Shown one piece after another: positions 24,312 to 36,790 of a DNA stretch of 64,000 nucleotides (position 1 is the first letter of the stretch; every line of letters starts with the position of its first letter). The notes beneath the pieces are model-generated. The model did not search any database and had not been told where the DNA came from. It saw only the letters and a program-made list of their open reading frames with translations. A program made the position numbers and the translations under genes. Source of the stretch: Spirodela intermedia (lineage: Eukaryota; Streptophyta; Magnoliopsida; Alismatales; Araceae); NCBI GenBank assembly GCA_902729315.2, contig LR746268.1, positions 7,981,501 through 8,045,500 of the forward strand, written 5' to 3'.

Positions 24312-27300
24312 TTCAACGATCATACGATTTAGTCTCGTCAGTATAGACCTACTATCACTCAATACCTAAATAATGAGATATGTTTTTCAGAAAATATATA
24401 GAGAAAGATAATATTTATTTGTTCTCAAAAGTACTCAATCTTACGTATGATTAAGCTCGTGCTCAAATTTTGGAAAGAGAAAAATACATGATTTAATAGA
24501 TAGAGGTGATTGTCATCATAAGAAATGAAAAGAGTTGTAAGAATCACATGGTAGAACCAAGTAACATAAAAAGTTCAACATTTGTGGTCCAACCTAAAAA
24601 TGATTCAAGCCAAGAGAGAGAAAAAGATGATGGTCGAAATAACTTATCATACATTTAATATAGGTGAGCAAGTTATACTCAAAGGCACTGCTACAAACTC
24701 TATGAGAGGCCTCAAGTGAGGGGTTAAGCCCACTTAATCACCTCCCAAGTGAAAGGCCATGCTCACTTAATCACCCCTCAAGTAGACATTCAAATGAGTT
24801 TGACCAGCTCTCAACTTTTAGAGACACCTATGTCTTCGAAGCCCACCACATGATGAGAGATGGAGAGTAGCAGGGCTGAACTCAAGTGGTTGCAATCAGT
24901 CATACCGTTCAGCTCCAATGTACCTTCAATGTGTTCTAATGAGAAACCCCACTCTATAGTATTACAAGTTACATCTAATGATTTCCTAAGTTCTTAGATA
25001 TTAGATGTGGGTGTCACTAACCATGTGACTCACTCTTCAAATTATTTTATATCATATAACCCTTGTCTTCATATAGAAAGTTGTCACAATTAAAGAATCA
25101 CTAAGTATAGTGGTTGGGATTTGAGTTATACAATTAGATTCTATTAGCACCCTAAGAAATGTCCTATATGTTCATGAACTTTCTACTAACTTGATTTATG
25201 TTAAAAGGTCAGTTAGAGACATATCTTATAAATTGATAGTGATATTTGTGATGTTTATGATAAATAGACAAAAAGATTGGAGCATCAGAACAACGCTATA
25301 TTAAGGAGTCAAATAATTGTTGAAGACATAAGATCTTTATCTTAACAAAGTTTGAAGCTTTTTTATTTTGTCATCATTGCTTAATATGTCTTTTTTAAAT
25401 TAAAAAAAAGTGATGTACATGAGATTGCAAAGCATCAAAGAACAATATATCTATTGACTATTAAAATGAGTAACAATTTTCATTTATCATTATTCCATAG
25501 CAATGTTTGGGACCCATCACCAACTTCTAATATATTAGAAACTAGATGGTTTGTTATTTTTGTTGATAATTTCTCATGAACACATAATTTTTTGTGTTAA
25601 ATCATAAAACATAAGTGAGTAATATTATGTAATAATTATGTTCACTCATTAAGAACCAACTTGTAATAAAAATAAAAATATTTTGATAAGATAATACAAA
25701 GAATTTCTTTAATCATATTATTTTAAGATACTTCTAAAGTGAGAGAATTATCCAGGAATCTCATGTGTTAATACTCCACAACAAAATAGAGTTGTGGAAA
25801 AAAAGAATCAACATATATTAGAAGTGGACATATCACTTCTATTCTAAATGAAAATGACTAAAATATTTTTCAGTGAGGTTATCTTAATGAATATGCACCC
25901 CATTAATAGGTTTCCAACTGGAGTACTTAGTCTTAGGAGCCCATTGGATGTTTTATCTCAAATTTACCCCAACATCTCACTAAAGAATAATTGAGTTTCT
26001 AGAGTGTTTGAGTGCATATATTTTGTCTATACTCATAACCCAATTGAGAGTAAACTTGACCTAAGTCCTCTTCAATGTGTGTTCATTGGACAATCAAATA
26101 CAAAATAGGAGTATAAATATTACTACCCTCTAAGTATTTTTTTTGTTTTCAATGATGTAACATTTCATGAGCATAGAGCTTACTTTGATAAGAGTGTTTT
26201 TAAGAGAAAAATTCATCCTAATGTTATGGAGGAAGAAAATGTAAAGCAACAGAACTATGTTAACAAGTATACCTTTGAAACACCCATATCACCAAAGGAA
26301 ACAACAATAATACTTCATGCTTTAAACTCTTTTGAGCATGAACAATCCAATGATCTCTTCAAGTAGACAAAGTATTAAAAATACACAATCTTTAGTGCCA
26401 CAAGAAAATGATGAAGAATTAGTTAAAGCCCTTAAGTAGGAAAAGACAAAATGTACAAGAAATTCACGATATTTTTCACTCTAATATAGGATATTTCTCA
26501 CTACTTTTGATCCCGCTAAATTCCTTCTAATGTTTTAGAAGCATTAGTTTAGGATGAATGAAAATAAGTTTTGGAAAACGATTAGAGAAAATCACACATG
26601 AGAATAAGTAAAAATATCACAATAAAAAAAAATAGAGTGTAAATGAGTCTATACAATAAAATATAATATTGATGGTACTATATGATATTACATCATATAT
26701 TACATCACAACATTTAGCAGCCAAAGGATACGTAATATATTACATCAGAACATTTGCCCTAATTACAAAAATGAGTACAATTAAAATTTTACTTAATAGT
26801 AAATTATGAATTGGGCATTCAACAATTTGATTGAAAAAATTACTTTCTACATGGAGAGTTAGATGAAGATATATATACATATATATAGATATTTCTCGAT
26901 TATAAAATAATAATATTGAGGAAGGTGTAGTATGTAAGTTAAAAAGGGCTATGTACAAACTTAAACAAGCCCCAAGGTTTGGTTTGGAAAATTTTTTAAG
27001 GTGATGTGTGATTTATAATATAAATCATCTAACAAAGAACACACATTATTAAGCAAACACGCTTTTTTATTTATCAAGATGAATCACAATTCTCCTAGTG
27101 TATATAGATGATATAATAATGATCGAGAATGATAATTATGGAATATAACTTCTAAGAAAAAAAACTATTAACAGATTTTGACATTAAGACACTAGGAAAG
27201 TTGAGGTATTTTCTAAAAATAGAAGTAACTTACTTTGTAGTTATTACGGACATAGCATATTTATTTCACAATAGAAATATATTTTAGATCTATTACAAGA

Positions 27301-27986
27301 TATCAGAAAATTAGGCTACAAATCTATGAGTATGCTTATTGATCTTAATTATAAACTTAGTGAGGCCGAGGAAAGTAACAAGGTAAATATACAAAAGACT
27401 AATAAGAAAGTTAATAAATTTCTCACATAGGTTAGACATATCTTACGTTGTGGAAGTCCTCAACCAATTCATACATAATCTATGGGAGAATCACTTACTA
27501 CTAAAAAAATTATTCAATATTTAAAAGGTGCACCAAATAAAGACAAATTAAATTTAGAGATGCATATTGATGTTGATTATGTAGGTTCTATCTATCATTG
27601 ACCAAAGATCTATCTCATGCTATTGTACTTTTTTAAGTGACAACATGTTATGGTGAGGCCAAACACAGAGTAATGACACAAGGGATCTATGAAGTGCTCT
27701 AGGTGAAAAGAATCTTAAAAGACAGATTAAATGGTATCAAACTATCAAATTATACTGTGACAATAAGTTAGTAATAAATATAGTTCATAATATAATTTAG
27801 TATGATAATACAATATATGTAAAGATAGATTGACACTTTAATAAGTAAAAGTTCAAATGCAATATCATATACACACTGTCTCAACTTGCGATCAACATGT
27901 TGATATATTGACTAAGAGATTGAATGGGTCAACCTTCCTTCAACTTGCATCTAAGTTATAATTAGATGATAAGTATTCACTAAGTT

Positions 27987-27995
27987 GAGAGGAAA
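27987..27995 (+). other. Polypurine tract of copia element
   Basis: GAGAGGAAA lies immediately before the TGTTAG start of the 3' LTR, the expected place for plus-strand priming. Confidence 0.7.
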
Positions 27996-28077
27996 TGTTA
28001 GAAGGTGATGAGTTGGGTCTGATTTAAGTGAACCCATTAGATGATTCCAACAAATTATGCTTTGCTATATATATATG

Positions 28078-28125
<48 letters not shown>

Positions 28126-28283
28126 CATATATATATATAAGTGAACATCTTTATTTTAATTAACAATCATCATTTTCATTTTGTTATTTTCTCTTCTCTA
28201 AAAACTAGTCCTCAATGGCTCTCTTTCCTCTTTGGTGATGGATGACATAGAAGAGTTAGCGACAGTTGTGAAGGAATAAAAAA
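27996..28283 (+). repeat. 3' LTR of copia element
   Basis: Begins TGTTAGAAGGTGATGAGTTG and matches the 5' LTR. It is longer than the 5' copy mainly because of an expanded TA/CA microsatellite at about 28064-28139. Confidence 0.85.
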
Positions 28284-28932
28284 GAAACCTTATCCCCAAA
28301 GTAGTATGCAAGCAACCCTAAAATATTTCCTTATAATAATGGAGAGGAAGCAATAAAGTTTCCACATATGATCATTGAGAAATAGTAATTTATTTTCATT
28401 TCCCATTGATACTTTCTAAGCAGAAGGTGAGGTTCTCAGATTGTCGACACATAGCTCATGGAGATCCTCTCCCACCCATGTCGACAAGACAAAGATAGAG
28501 ATGCAAGCACATGTGCCAACACATGCACAACCTCTAGTGAGCTAGCTTCAACAGCTCGTCTACTCAGCACCTTGGCGCAGCTACAAGGTTGAATGTCGAT
28601 ATAAATATGAGGGTCCTCTTATGGTCATATCTCATCTTCACCTTGGTGATGAATCAAGAGAAACTCACTACTATAATTGTGTTAGGAGGCCTATTGGTGA
28701 GGAAGGGCCACTAAAGTCCTTACTCAATGAACGACTTTATTTTTGACTTATGTAATGTAGACAAAAGATGAAAAACTGTCACCAAGTTGCCACTAGATTT
28801 CACTACTAAACGGTGAGCCCTTATGCCAAGGGCTCTAGTGAATAGTATGTTGAAAGCTCTATAAACACTTTTGGCAAGTGTTCCACTTGAAAGATAGTTA
28901 AGCTTAATTATATATTTGTCTGTGAAGTAATT

Positions 28933-29349
28933 TGATATAATCTCCATTTGTATCTTGTTGTTTGTGTATCTTCTTTTGAATAATTGTTTTCAAATCCAAC
29001 TAGACAAAATATTTTCACAGAGGAAGAGAAACCCTAAATAAACGAGGGAGAGGAGAGGTAGAGAAATGAGATAGTCTTTAAGAATCTCCTAGGGGAGGGG
29101 ATGTCAGCATATATCCTTATTCTTATGACTAGGATCATAGAATGAGAACAAAGAGAGGGAGAGAGAGTGAGAGAGCACCAATAAAATGGACAAGAAAATT
29201 CTTACTTCTAATTTTCTACCCCCTAGGGAAGGCTCCACAGTTGTTTAAAGGAGGCTCTAATTGGGCCTGATGGGTCTTGATGGGTCTTGATGAGCCTTAG
29301 TCCTCTCTTCTTCAATGTTCTAATATAAGCCTATATTAGGCATGTATCA
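28933..29349 (-). repeat. 3' LTR of gypsy element (left copy)
   Basis: 417 bp, TGATAT...GTATCA, aligning end to end with 34465-34874. A purine-rich tract (GAGAGGAGAGTAT on the minus strand) sits directly inside it, as expected of the polypurine tract. This copy is clearly more AT-rich than its partner. Confidence 0.9.
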
Positions 29350-32300
29350 ATACTCTCCTCTCAAGCCTCCAACTTGTTCTCAAGCCTATATTCACGAGGT
29401 TTCAAATTCAAGTAATTACTTCCATTTGATCAAAAAAATGACTACTATTCGAGGAAGGTTGGACCTCTAGCAACTCTTTTGGTTCCATCCTCCATTCCCA
29501 ATCTTCTAATTTCACTCTCTTGAGTTGAGAAATATGAAAAATGAGGTGTAAAAAAGAATGAGAGGATAAGTCCAACTTATATGTCACATGACTAATCCGT
29601 TGTAATATCAGGTAGGGTATGAAATATTTAGGACTCAATTTCTCATCTAATCATTAGGTAAGACTCTTCATATGATAGAGTCATAATTTCAAAAATATTA
29701 AATCCCCAACTTCTAATTTCGCATCTCTCTTATGCATGTTTTCCTTGGTCTTCATGTGGGCTTAAGCATAGGCTAAATTGGTCTTCAACAATTCTAAAAT
29801 CTGATGTTGCTCTAGTAGATATTGGTCAACAGTGTCTAAGGACGACACAAGGAACTTATAACACATGACAATTGGCAATGTTCTACCATATACTACTTGA
29901 AAGGACATCATATTGATAGTAGAATGATGTGAAGTGTTGTAATTCAATTCGGCCCACTGAAGCCACTCACATCATACACAGGGTTTGTCTCCGACAAAAT
30001 AGTAGAGGTAACTTCCCAAAGTATGATTCACCACTTCAATTTGATCGTCCACTTAGGGTGATAGGATGAACTCATTTTAAGTGTCATCCCTTGCTGCGAG
30101 TGGAGTTCTTTCCAAAAGTTGCTAGTGAACACACTACCATAGTTGGAGAGAATAGAAAATGAGACTCTATGTAGACAAACAATCTCTTTGGCATAATTGA
30201 CTGCTACATCCTTAACTAAAAACAGATGTTTCATCAAAATCTAATGACTATACCAACTAAGGCAGTCCATCACTACCATAATATAATTGTATCCCTTGTA
30301 CTTTGGCCATCTCTCTATAAAGTCCATCAAAACATCTTCCTAGATCTGATTGAAAATAGGTAAGGGTTAAAGAAGACCAGCCAGCGATAGTGTGTTTGAC
30401 TTGAAACACAAGCACACAGCGCAATTGTTGATGTGTTGCTTTATATCTTTCTTCATACTTGGCCAAAAATATTGTTGAGTTAGTCGAGAGTAATCCTTCT
30501 AGAACCCACTATGGCCCCCCAAGGCTCATCATTAAATTCTTCCAGGAGTTTCTTAAGTGAAGTAGATGTTTTCATTAATACTAAATGTCCCTTGTACAAC
30601 AACCCTCTTGATAGCAAATAATGCGAGTATGTCCAGCCTTTTACTTGAAACACTTTTAATATCTCCAAGAGGCATTGATCTTCCTACACCTTCTGATGAA
30701 TGACCTCTAAGTCGAGCCACTCTAATATAGATAGAGATAACATATGTAAGATATCAATAGAAGGATGACTTGACAATGCTTCTACCACTCAATTTTTCCA
30801 CCCCTCCTTACAGTGAATATTAAAGGAGTAATCTATGAGTTTAAATGTACTTCTTATTGCTCAAACAGGTACTTGAGATTGTATTAGTCAATCTTGATAA
30901 TGAAATGTTGACATCAAGTAATGTTTCATTTTGTATATAGCTAGCACAATGGCCATTAGCTCTCACTCATACGTGGAGTGAATGCGTGCCATAGGAGATA
31001 ACACTTTAATGAAGAAAATACCGTTATCTCCTACTCTATGAGTATTGCTCTCACCCCAATTTTGGAAACATCTGTCTCCAACAAAGTGTTTGAGAAAATT
31101 TTTGAAGTATCAATACTGGGGTAGAAGTCATAGCTCGTTTAAGTTCATTAAATGTTTGATGTGCTAACTCAAACCAAGTGAATTAATATTTTTCTAAAAG
31201 TTACGTGAGAGACTCAATGATCCCCCCATAACCTTTCACAAACTGCATATAATATCTGGTCATTCCTAAAAACTCCTACAATTATTTCAAATTCTTTAAA
31301 TTCAGTCAATATTGAATATCACAATTTTTTCTTTCATCCGTGGCTATGCTGGTGGCAGATATCCAAAGGCCCTAATGCTCTAAATTGTCTTGAAAGAAAT
31401 AATATTTCTTGATATTGACCATTAATTTATGATCAGTGACTAGGCTGAAAACCTTCTTCATATGCTCTACATAGTCTAGCAACAACCTATAAACATCAAT
31501 ATATTGTCAAAGAAAACTAGAAAAAATACGTGTAAAAAAGGGTAAAATACCATATTCATCAAGGACTAGAACGTTGTGGGTGCATTTGAAAAACCAAACA
31601 TCATCACCAAATATTCGTAGCGGCCTTGATGAATGTGAAAAGCTGTCTTCATAACGTCATCCTCTTTCATTTTGATTTGATGGTTGCCAGATTTCAATCT
31701 AACTTGGAGAAGATTGTGGCGTCATGTAACTCCACCAAAAGTTCATCCACAACTGGAATAAGAAACCAATTGGGCACCGTTACTCAATTGAGAGCTCTAT
31801 AATCAACATGGAATCTTCAACTACCATCTTTTTTCTTCACTAATAGGGCAGGGTTGGAATATGAAATGTTCGAATGTTGGATGATACCCATGTGTATATG
31901 TTACTCTACCAATTTCTCCAGCTCATTCTCTTATGAGTGAGAATAGTGGTAAGGGCATCGGTTCACTAGTGTTGTCTCTGGTAACAAAATAATTGCATAG
32001 TCCGCTAACATGGTAGGAGGAAAAACAAAGTCAGAAGATAAAACACGTGAAAAAGTTAGTCCTGATAAAACATGTCAAAAAGTTAGCCTTGAAAAAGATA
32101 AAATACGTGGGGCTTTTACTAAAACATTGTCCTTGTCTCCTCCTAGGATCCTGCCTCCAAAGTCAGCTCTGATAATTTGGATGAATAGTGTAGTCCGAAG
32201 GTAGAAGCCCCACATAATACCTTAGGCACGCCTGACCGTCTGGGCCCCCAGATAGTTGACTTGTTGTTGGGTCGTCATGGAGAGTATGTTGCACTCCATC

Positions 32301-34449
32301 AACCCAAAAGTGCAATATTAGTAGGTCATACTTAGTCCGAATCCAACCCACTGTGCCACTAAGACAACCTCAGCCCAGAGGTAGAAAATTTTGAACAAAA
32401 GATAACCCTTGGATAGACATGGACATGCCAATAGAGAAATCCTATCCATAGATAACATGGTCATCTCTCAACATAATGCTATATGGATATCCCCGTGATA
32501 TGGAAAGACCCAAGTGTCTAACCATGCCGTGGCAGATGAAGTTGTGTAGCCTCACTGTCAATCAGTACAGCCACCATATGATTCTAAATGGTCCCTGACA
32601 TCATAATGGTGCTACTGCTCGTGACCCTAAGGCAACATGGAGTCAGACTTGAAAATAGGCCAAGGTGCCCAACATGTCTAAGTTCGCCTCATTTAACACT
32701 GATGTATCATCCTCCTCTGAGTTGCTCTCATCTATTGCCTCCTCCAATGCATAACAATGTAACTCCTTTTTGCACTGATGACCCAGTGTGAACTTTTCAT
32801 TGCAGCGAAAACAAAAGCCTTGAGCGCATCAATGTTGCATCTCTTCCAATGTGAGGTCAAACAACCACCTACCATTATGCTTCAGCTGACTCTTTCCCTA
32901 ACCCTGTCATCACTACTTCCCCACAATGTTGTTGCTCGGCCCCTTTTTCCTGGTAACAACTCCTGCCCGCTCACAATAAGACGCACCACCCTGCTTGTCT
33001 CCTTATAGATTCAATGAGAAACCACGAGTAATTGAACTTCGATAGCGAAGGTAAATTCTTGTATTTTCATAATATCTCTCGATTTTTGGCGATTCACAAC
33101 ATCTTAGATGTCATCTTAAACAGCTAAAAGGAATGCCTTAGCCTGAACCTTGGGAGGAAAATATGATAGAAACCCTGAAAGTGACTCAAATTGAGAGACA
33201 AGGCCTTTCACTGACCCGGTTTGTCTTAGGGCAAATAAGTGTTGGGGGACACTCCTCTGATTACATCTAAAACGCTCCACCATGCGGCATTTGAAGTCTA
33301 ACTAGTCACAGAATCCCACTTGTCGGTCCTAGTAGTTAAATCACGACAAAATCTTACCAGCTAAATAAGTCATTACTGTCCGAATGCGATCCTGGTCATG
33401 CATTAGGTTGAGGCTGAAAAATTATTCCACTCGTAGTAACCAGCCTTTCGGGTTGCATCTGTAAATACAGAAATCTCCCTCTTGCATTGGAAACGATCCC
33501 CACGCTAGTCTTGGTGTGTTGCACGGCATCGGTCTAGAACTGCCCCATCAACGCTCAACGAGTCTTTGGCGACCTCCTCGTCCGATTCAAGGGTGGCGGC
33601 ATCATCATAAAATTCCACTTCCCAAGGCAGTGCATAAGGGGAGCCGAGTTCCTCCCAACCTCGGTCAAAATAACAACCGCTATCCCAAACTCCCACCCCT
33701 GGCTGGTGACATGGGGATATCGCAATAACCCCCTCTCCTTTGTCTCCGAATTTGGGCTCCAGTAGCGACCTTATTGGGAACCCCGACACGTGGTATGCTC
33801 ATGGGCCCTCATCCTCATGGGCCCTCTGACACGTGGTATGCTCGTGTGGCCTTTGCCCCCCTGCGGCCTGCTCCAGCTGGCCCCCCACGTGGCCCGCCCG
33901 GTTGAATTGAGGGTTGGCAGCGCTAATTTCGTGTCTTCCCCCGTTTACCGCTGATGATGATGGTTCTCAGGAAACCCGAAGGACGGCAGACGAGGGGCGA
34001 TTTGCAGGGGCGCCGAGACGGCTGGCAGCGGCGGTCGGTGGCCGAACGAGGGTGTAGGCACTGCTGCGGCCCTTCCTGCACAGGTAATAGCCCATCCTTG
34101 GGAACGCCGCCCTGCGTGGAGTCGACCCAGAATCCTCCGAGTCGAGGTGCTCCATGCGGTACGCGGTAAGGCGGTCTGTTGGGGAACTCACTGCGCCATG
34201 GGGGAGAGGACTGGAAGACCCTCCACCACCCGCAACCGAGGGTCCCGCGGACGCCAAAGGGTCCCGGGGCAGGAGCGGGGCAGGTAGGTGAGCTTCCAGT
34301 AGGGCGTGGAGGGCAGCCAAAGCTGACAAATGTTGATCTTGGGACTGCACCAAATTCTTTTACAAAGCCACGATTTTGGCGTCCATCCGGGCCTCCATTT
34401 CCTCCATTTTCGCTCCTGTGATCATAAACCAGAAGTTGAAGATTATGTT

Positions 34450-34462
34450 GGCTCTAATAGCA
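34450..34462 (-). other. Primer-binding site of gypsy element
   Basis: On the minus strand, two bases after the 5' LTR, TGCTATTAGAGCC resembles the initiator-Met tRNA primer-binding sequence (TGGTATCAGAGCC) with two differences. Confidence 0.7.
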
Positions 34463-34464
34463 GT

Positions 34465-34874
34465 TGATACGATCCCCGTTCGTATCCTGGTGTTTGTATT
34501 TCTTCTTCAGAAGAGCAGTTTCCGAATCCAACCAGACAAAAGACTTCCGCAGATGAAGAAAAACCTCAAATGAAAGAGGGAGAGGAGAGGTAGAGAAAGG
34601 AGACAATCTTCAGGAATCTCCTCGGGAAGGGGGCACCGACAGGGATCCTACTTCCTATGACAGGGATCATAGAATGAGAACTTAGAGAGAGAGAGAGAGA
34701 GTGAGAGAGCGCCGATAGAAAGGACGAGAGAGTTCTTACTTCTGATTTTCTGCCCCTTGGGGACGGCTCCACGGTTGAATTTAAAGGAGGCTCTAACTGG
34801 GGCTGATGGGTCCTGATGGGTCTTAGCCTCTCTTCTTCCTTGTTCTGATATAGGCCCTTATTGGGCCTGTATCA
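34465..34874 (-). repeat. 5' LTR of gypsy element (right copy)
   Basis: 410 bp, bounded by the short inverted repeat TGATAC/GTATCA. It contains GA-rich and CT-rich stretches shared with the left copy, and keeps C and G at many sites where the left copy has T or A. Confidence 0.9.
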
Positions 34875-35200
34875 CAATTCTATGATCAGTAGATTAGGGC
34901 AGAAGCTAGGGTTCGACTCACCGAGTGTACTCCATGACCACCGCTGCTGTCAGTACGCCCCACTTTAAATAGACTCCCTGATCCATCACAGATGGGGGTT
35001 GACCTAATAGAAGAGAGATAGCCCCACCGTCGGTGCGCGCACTACTCTCCTCGGATCGTCTGCTCCAACCTTCTTCACCCTTCCGCCAGCCCAACCTCCG
35101 CCGCCGGGACCTTCTCCATAGCTCGGCTAAAGAACGCGAACCAGGAACAGGTCGTGATCCCTATCTTCTCCGCGAAACTCATCTCCATCGACAGCTCCAT

Positions 35201-36744
35201 TGAGACGTCGGAGGAATGATCGGCGCAGCGGTGTGGACTCCGAGAGAGGGTTTAATGGGGAACATGAGACTCTCCTCGAGGTACAAGAAAAGGCAGTACT
35301 CTCAGTACGGTGGGAGCTCGTCCGCATGTTGGCAGCCACGAAACAGCTGCACGCATGGATGATTCCAGAGGAAAACACCAGCGCGAGTTTCCTACCCGCA
35401 GCACTTGTACCTTGCGAGTTGACTCGCTGGAGCATGCACCGACGAGTGGCAGCTTTCTTGGCCCTGGGGATTCGGACTCGGCAAACGATCCAGAACAGGT
35501 AGAACATTCAGAACATTTGCTCAATGGTCAGCTGGCGGATTAGCCGATCCAATTTAGCGCCGAGCTATAGTCCACCTTGGTTACTACTGTTGCTAGTGCA
35601 GGAAACCAGCGACATGAGTGGGGAGGACCAGAATTGGAGTTTCATCCTCCGCTGGTTCTGACTGCCACCAATGGGCTGACATGTGTGGTCGCTGAGTCAT
35701 AGGGGGCCTTCCGGCAGCTGGGTTACGCTTGCTGCGAACCCAGGGGCATAATCCCGCTCATTGGGCCAGGTAGTACCCCTGGACCCACCACCAGCAGCCA
35801 CATAACCGGTCAAATTGCTGACGTGGGCTATGACCTGATGGGCCTCTCATTTGCCCCCAACAAGGTCGGACTTCCACCTGACGGCAGGAAATAGATCTAG
35901 CAAGTGCAATATGGGCCCATTCTTTTCCAAGGTCTGCGCTCAGCTAGGGCCAAAAGAATTCCCAAAGGGGCTGAGGATCAGACCCTTCTCAAACTTGGGC
36001 GAGTATGAGATAATCACATGGAAAAAAAAATATGCTCAAGTTTTCGGGCCTATGTTTAGTCATAGACAAATATTTTGACTATTTCACAAAAAATTGACCC
36101 GAGCCAAGTAGGGCGTTGACCTTGACCGATCCATTGCCCCCATCTTCTCCCTCATATTTTCTTTCATACTTGTTTACGTAACCAGATACATAACAATATA
36201 TCGTACCGACCCAAGTCAACATAACTAAGCACACAACTGCCTCTAATATCTGACCGCGTCGTCATAAGATTGATGCGTGCTAATAAATTACTTGTCCAAC
36301 TAATTAATATACGTTCATGACGCAATAGAGTGGGTACGTGTACGAATAAATGATCTGCATATTGGTGGAGAGGCCGCCCACCATACATATTCTCATGGCA
36401 TCCACCTAACTAATAGCATACCCATAAACTTCTACATTACAATAATGGAAACGGTTTAGTCATTTTAAAACCAGGGTGAGGACAAGACCCGCCCACCTAC
36501 CCATTCTTCAAATCTTGCAAGAACAGGGAGGAGATTTCTCCTCGTCTTGTTTGATTCACGTAAGAAGATCGTGAACGGACGGAGAGCTTGTTCTGCACGT
36601 GGAGTGAGCTCCATGTCCTGGGCCTTCGCTTTCAGACTTCCAAACCATGGCGAGCCGTTCGGTGAGGCTGTCGCAGTCTTCATCGCCATTCTTTCCGTGC
36701 TGTTCGGACAGCAAGCCCTTCAGCCACTCCCCTCTCTCTCGTCC

Positions 36745-36790
<46 letters not shown>

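Larger units (their letters stand above)
21698..28283 (+). mobile_element. Degenerate Ty1/copia LTR retrotransposon
   Basis: Complete in outline but dead: both LTRs, primer-binding site, polypurine tract and a stop-riddled pol in copia order. Readable parts are a protease/pre-integrase stretch at about 24985-25130 (DVGVTNHVTHSSNYF), integrase at about 25540-26190 (SHVLI-PQQNRVVEKKNQHI region, then PLDVLSQIYPNISLKNN and RVFECIYFVYTHNPIESKLD), reverse transcriptase at about 26930-27330 (MYKLKQAPRFGLENF; LVYIDDIIMIEND) and RNase H at about 27480-27960. Integrase before reverse transcriptase fixes the copia class. The gag region is interrupted or replaced by a 1.4-kb less AT-rich stretch (22888-24311). 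The flanks GAATC and GAAAC could be a decayed 5-bp target duplication. Confidence 0.88.
28933..34874 (-). mobile_element. Degenerate Ty3/gypsy LTR retrotransposon in the ALMT pseudogene
   Basis: About 5.9 kb, on the minus strand, so the right LTR is the 5' one. Order along the minus strand: gag fragments (34350-33500), a zinc knuckle at about 32766-32822 (GFCFRCNEKFTLGHQCKKEL), a retropepsin-like piece near 32540 (MVAVLIDSEATQLHL), reverse transcriptase at about 31960-31300 ([36 protein letters not shown]), RNase H remnants, an integrase zinc-finger piece (about 30470), integrase core (about 30240-29900) and the integrase C-terminal part at about 29640-29410 (LSSHSFLHLIFHISQLKRV). Reverse transcriptase before integrase is gypsy order. 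No chromodomain was recognised. Many stops and frameshifts are present. Flanks are TAATT (left) and CAATT (right), a likely 5-bp target duplication with one C/T change. Confidence 0.92.
28420..35200 (-). pseudogene. ALMT pseudogene, split by a gypsy element in intron 1
   Basis: Second, dead copy of the ALMT gene, same orientation as the intact one at 7.8-10.1 kb. Exon 1 is at 34922-35200: ATG, FAEKIGITTCSWFAFFSRAMEK written without its gaps is not needed; the clear blocks are RAMEKVPAAE, ADDPRRVV and AAVVMEYTR, followed by a good donor (CTCG|GTGAGT). It has a frameshift after the AEVGLAEG block and in-frame stops such as TAT-TAG where the intact gene reads FYYVNP. Exon 2 is at about 28742-28886 (GTLAKSVYRAFNILF, matching [15 protein letters not shown]). 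Exon 3 is at about 28425-28665, recognisable by reading frame fragments (RRAVEASS, WERI for WAGEDL). Exons 4 and 5 are absent: the copia 3' LTR begins 140 bp further left. Intron 1 holds the whole gypsy element. Confidence 0.88.

Noticed and set aside
29408-30668. Several separate small open frames on the minus strand.
   Set aside because: They are fragments of the gypsy integrase region, not independent genes.
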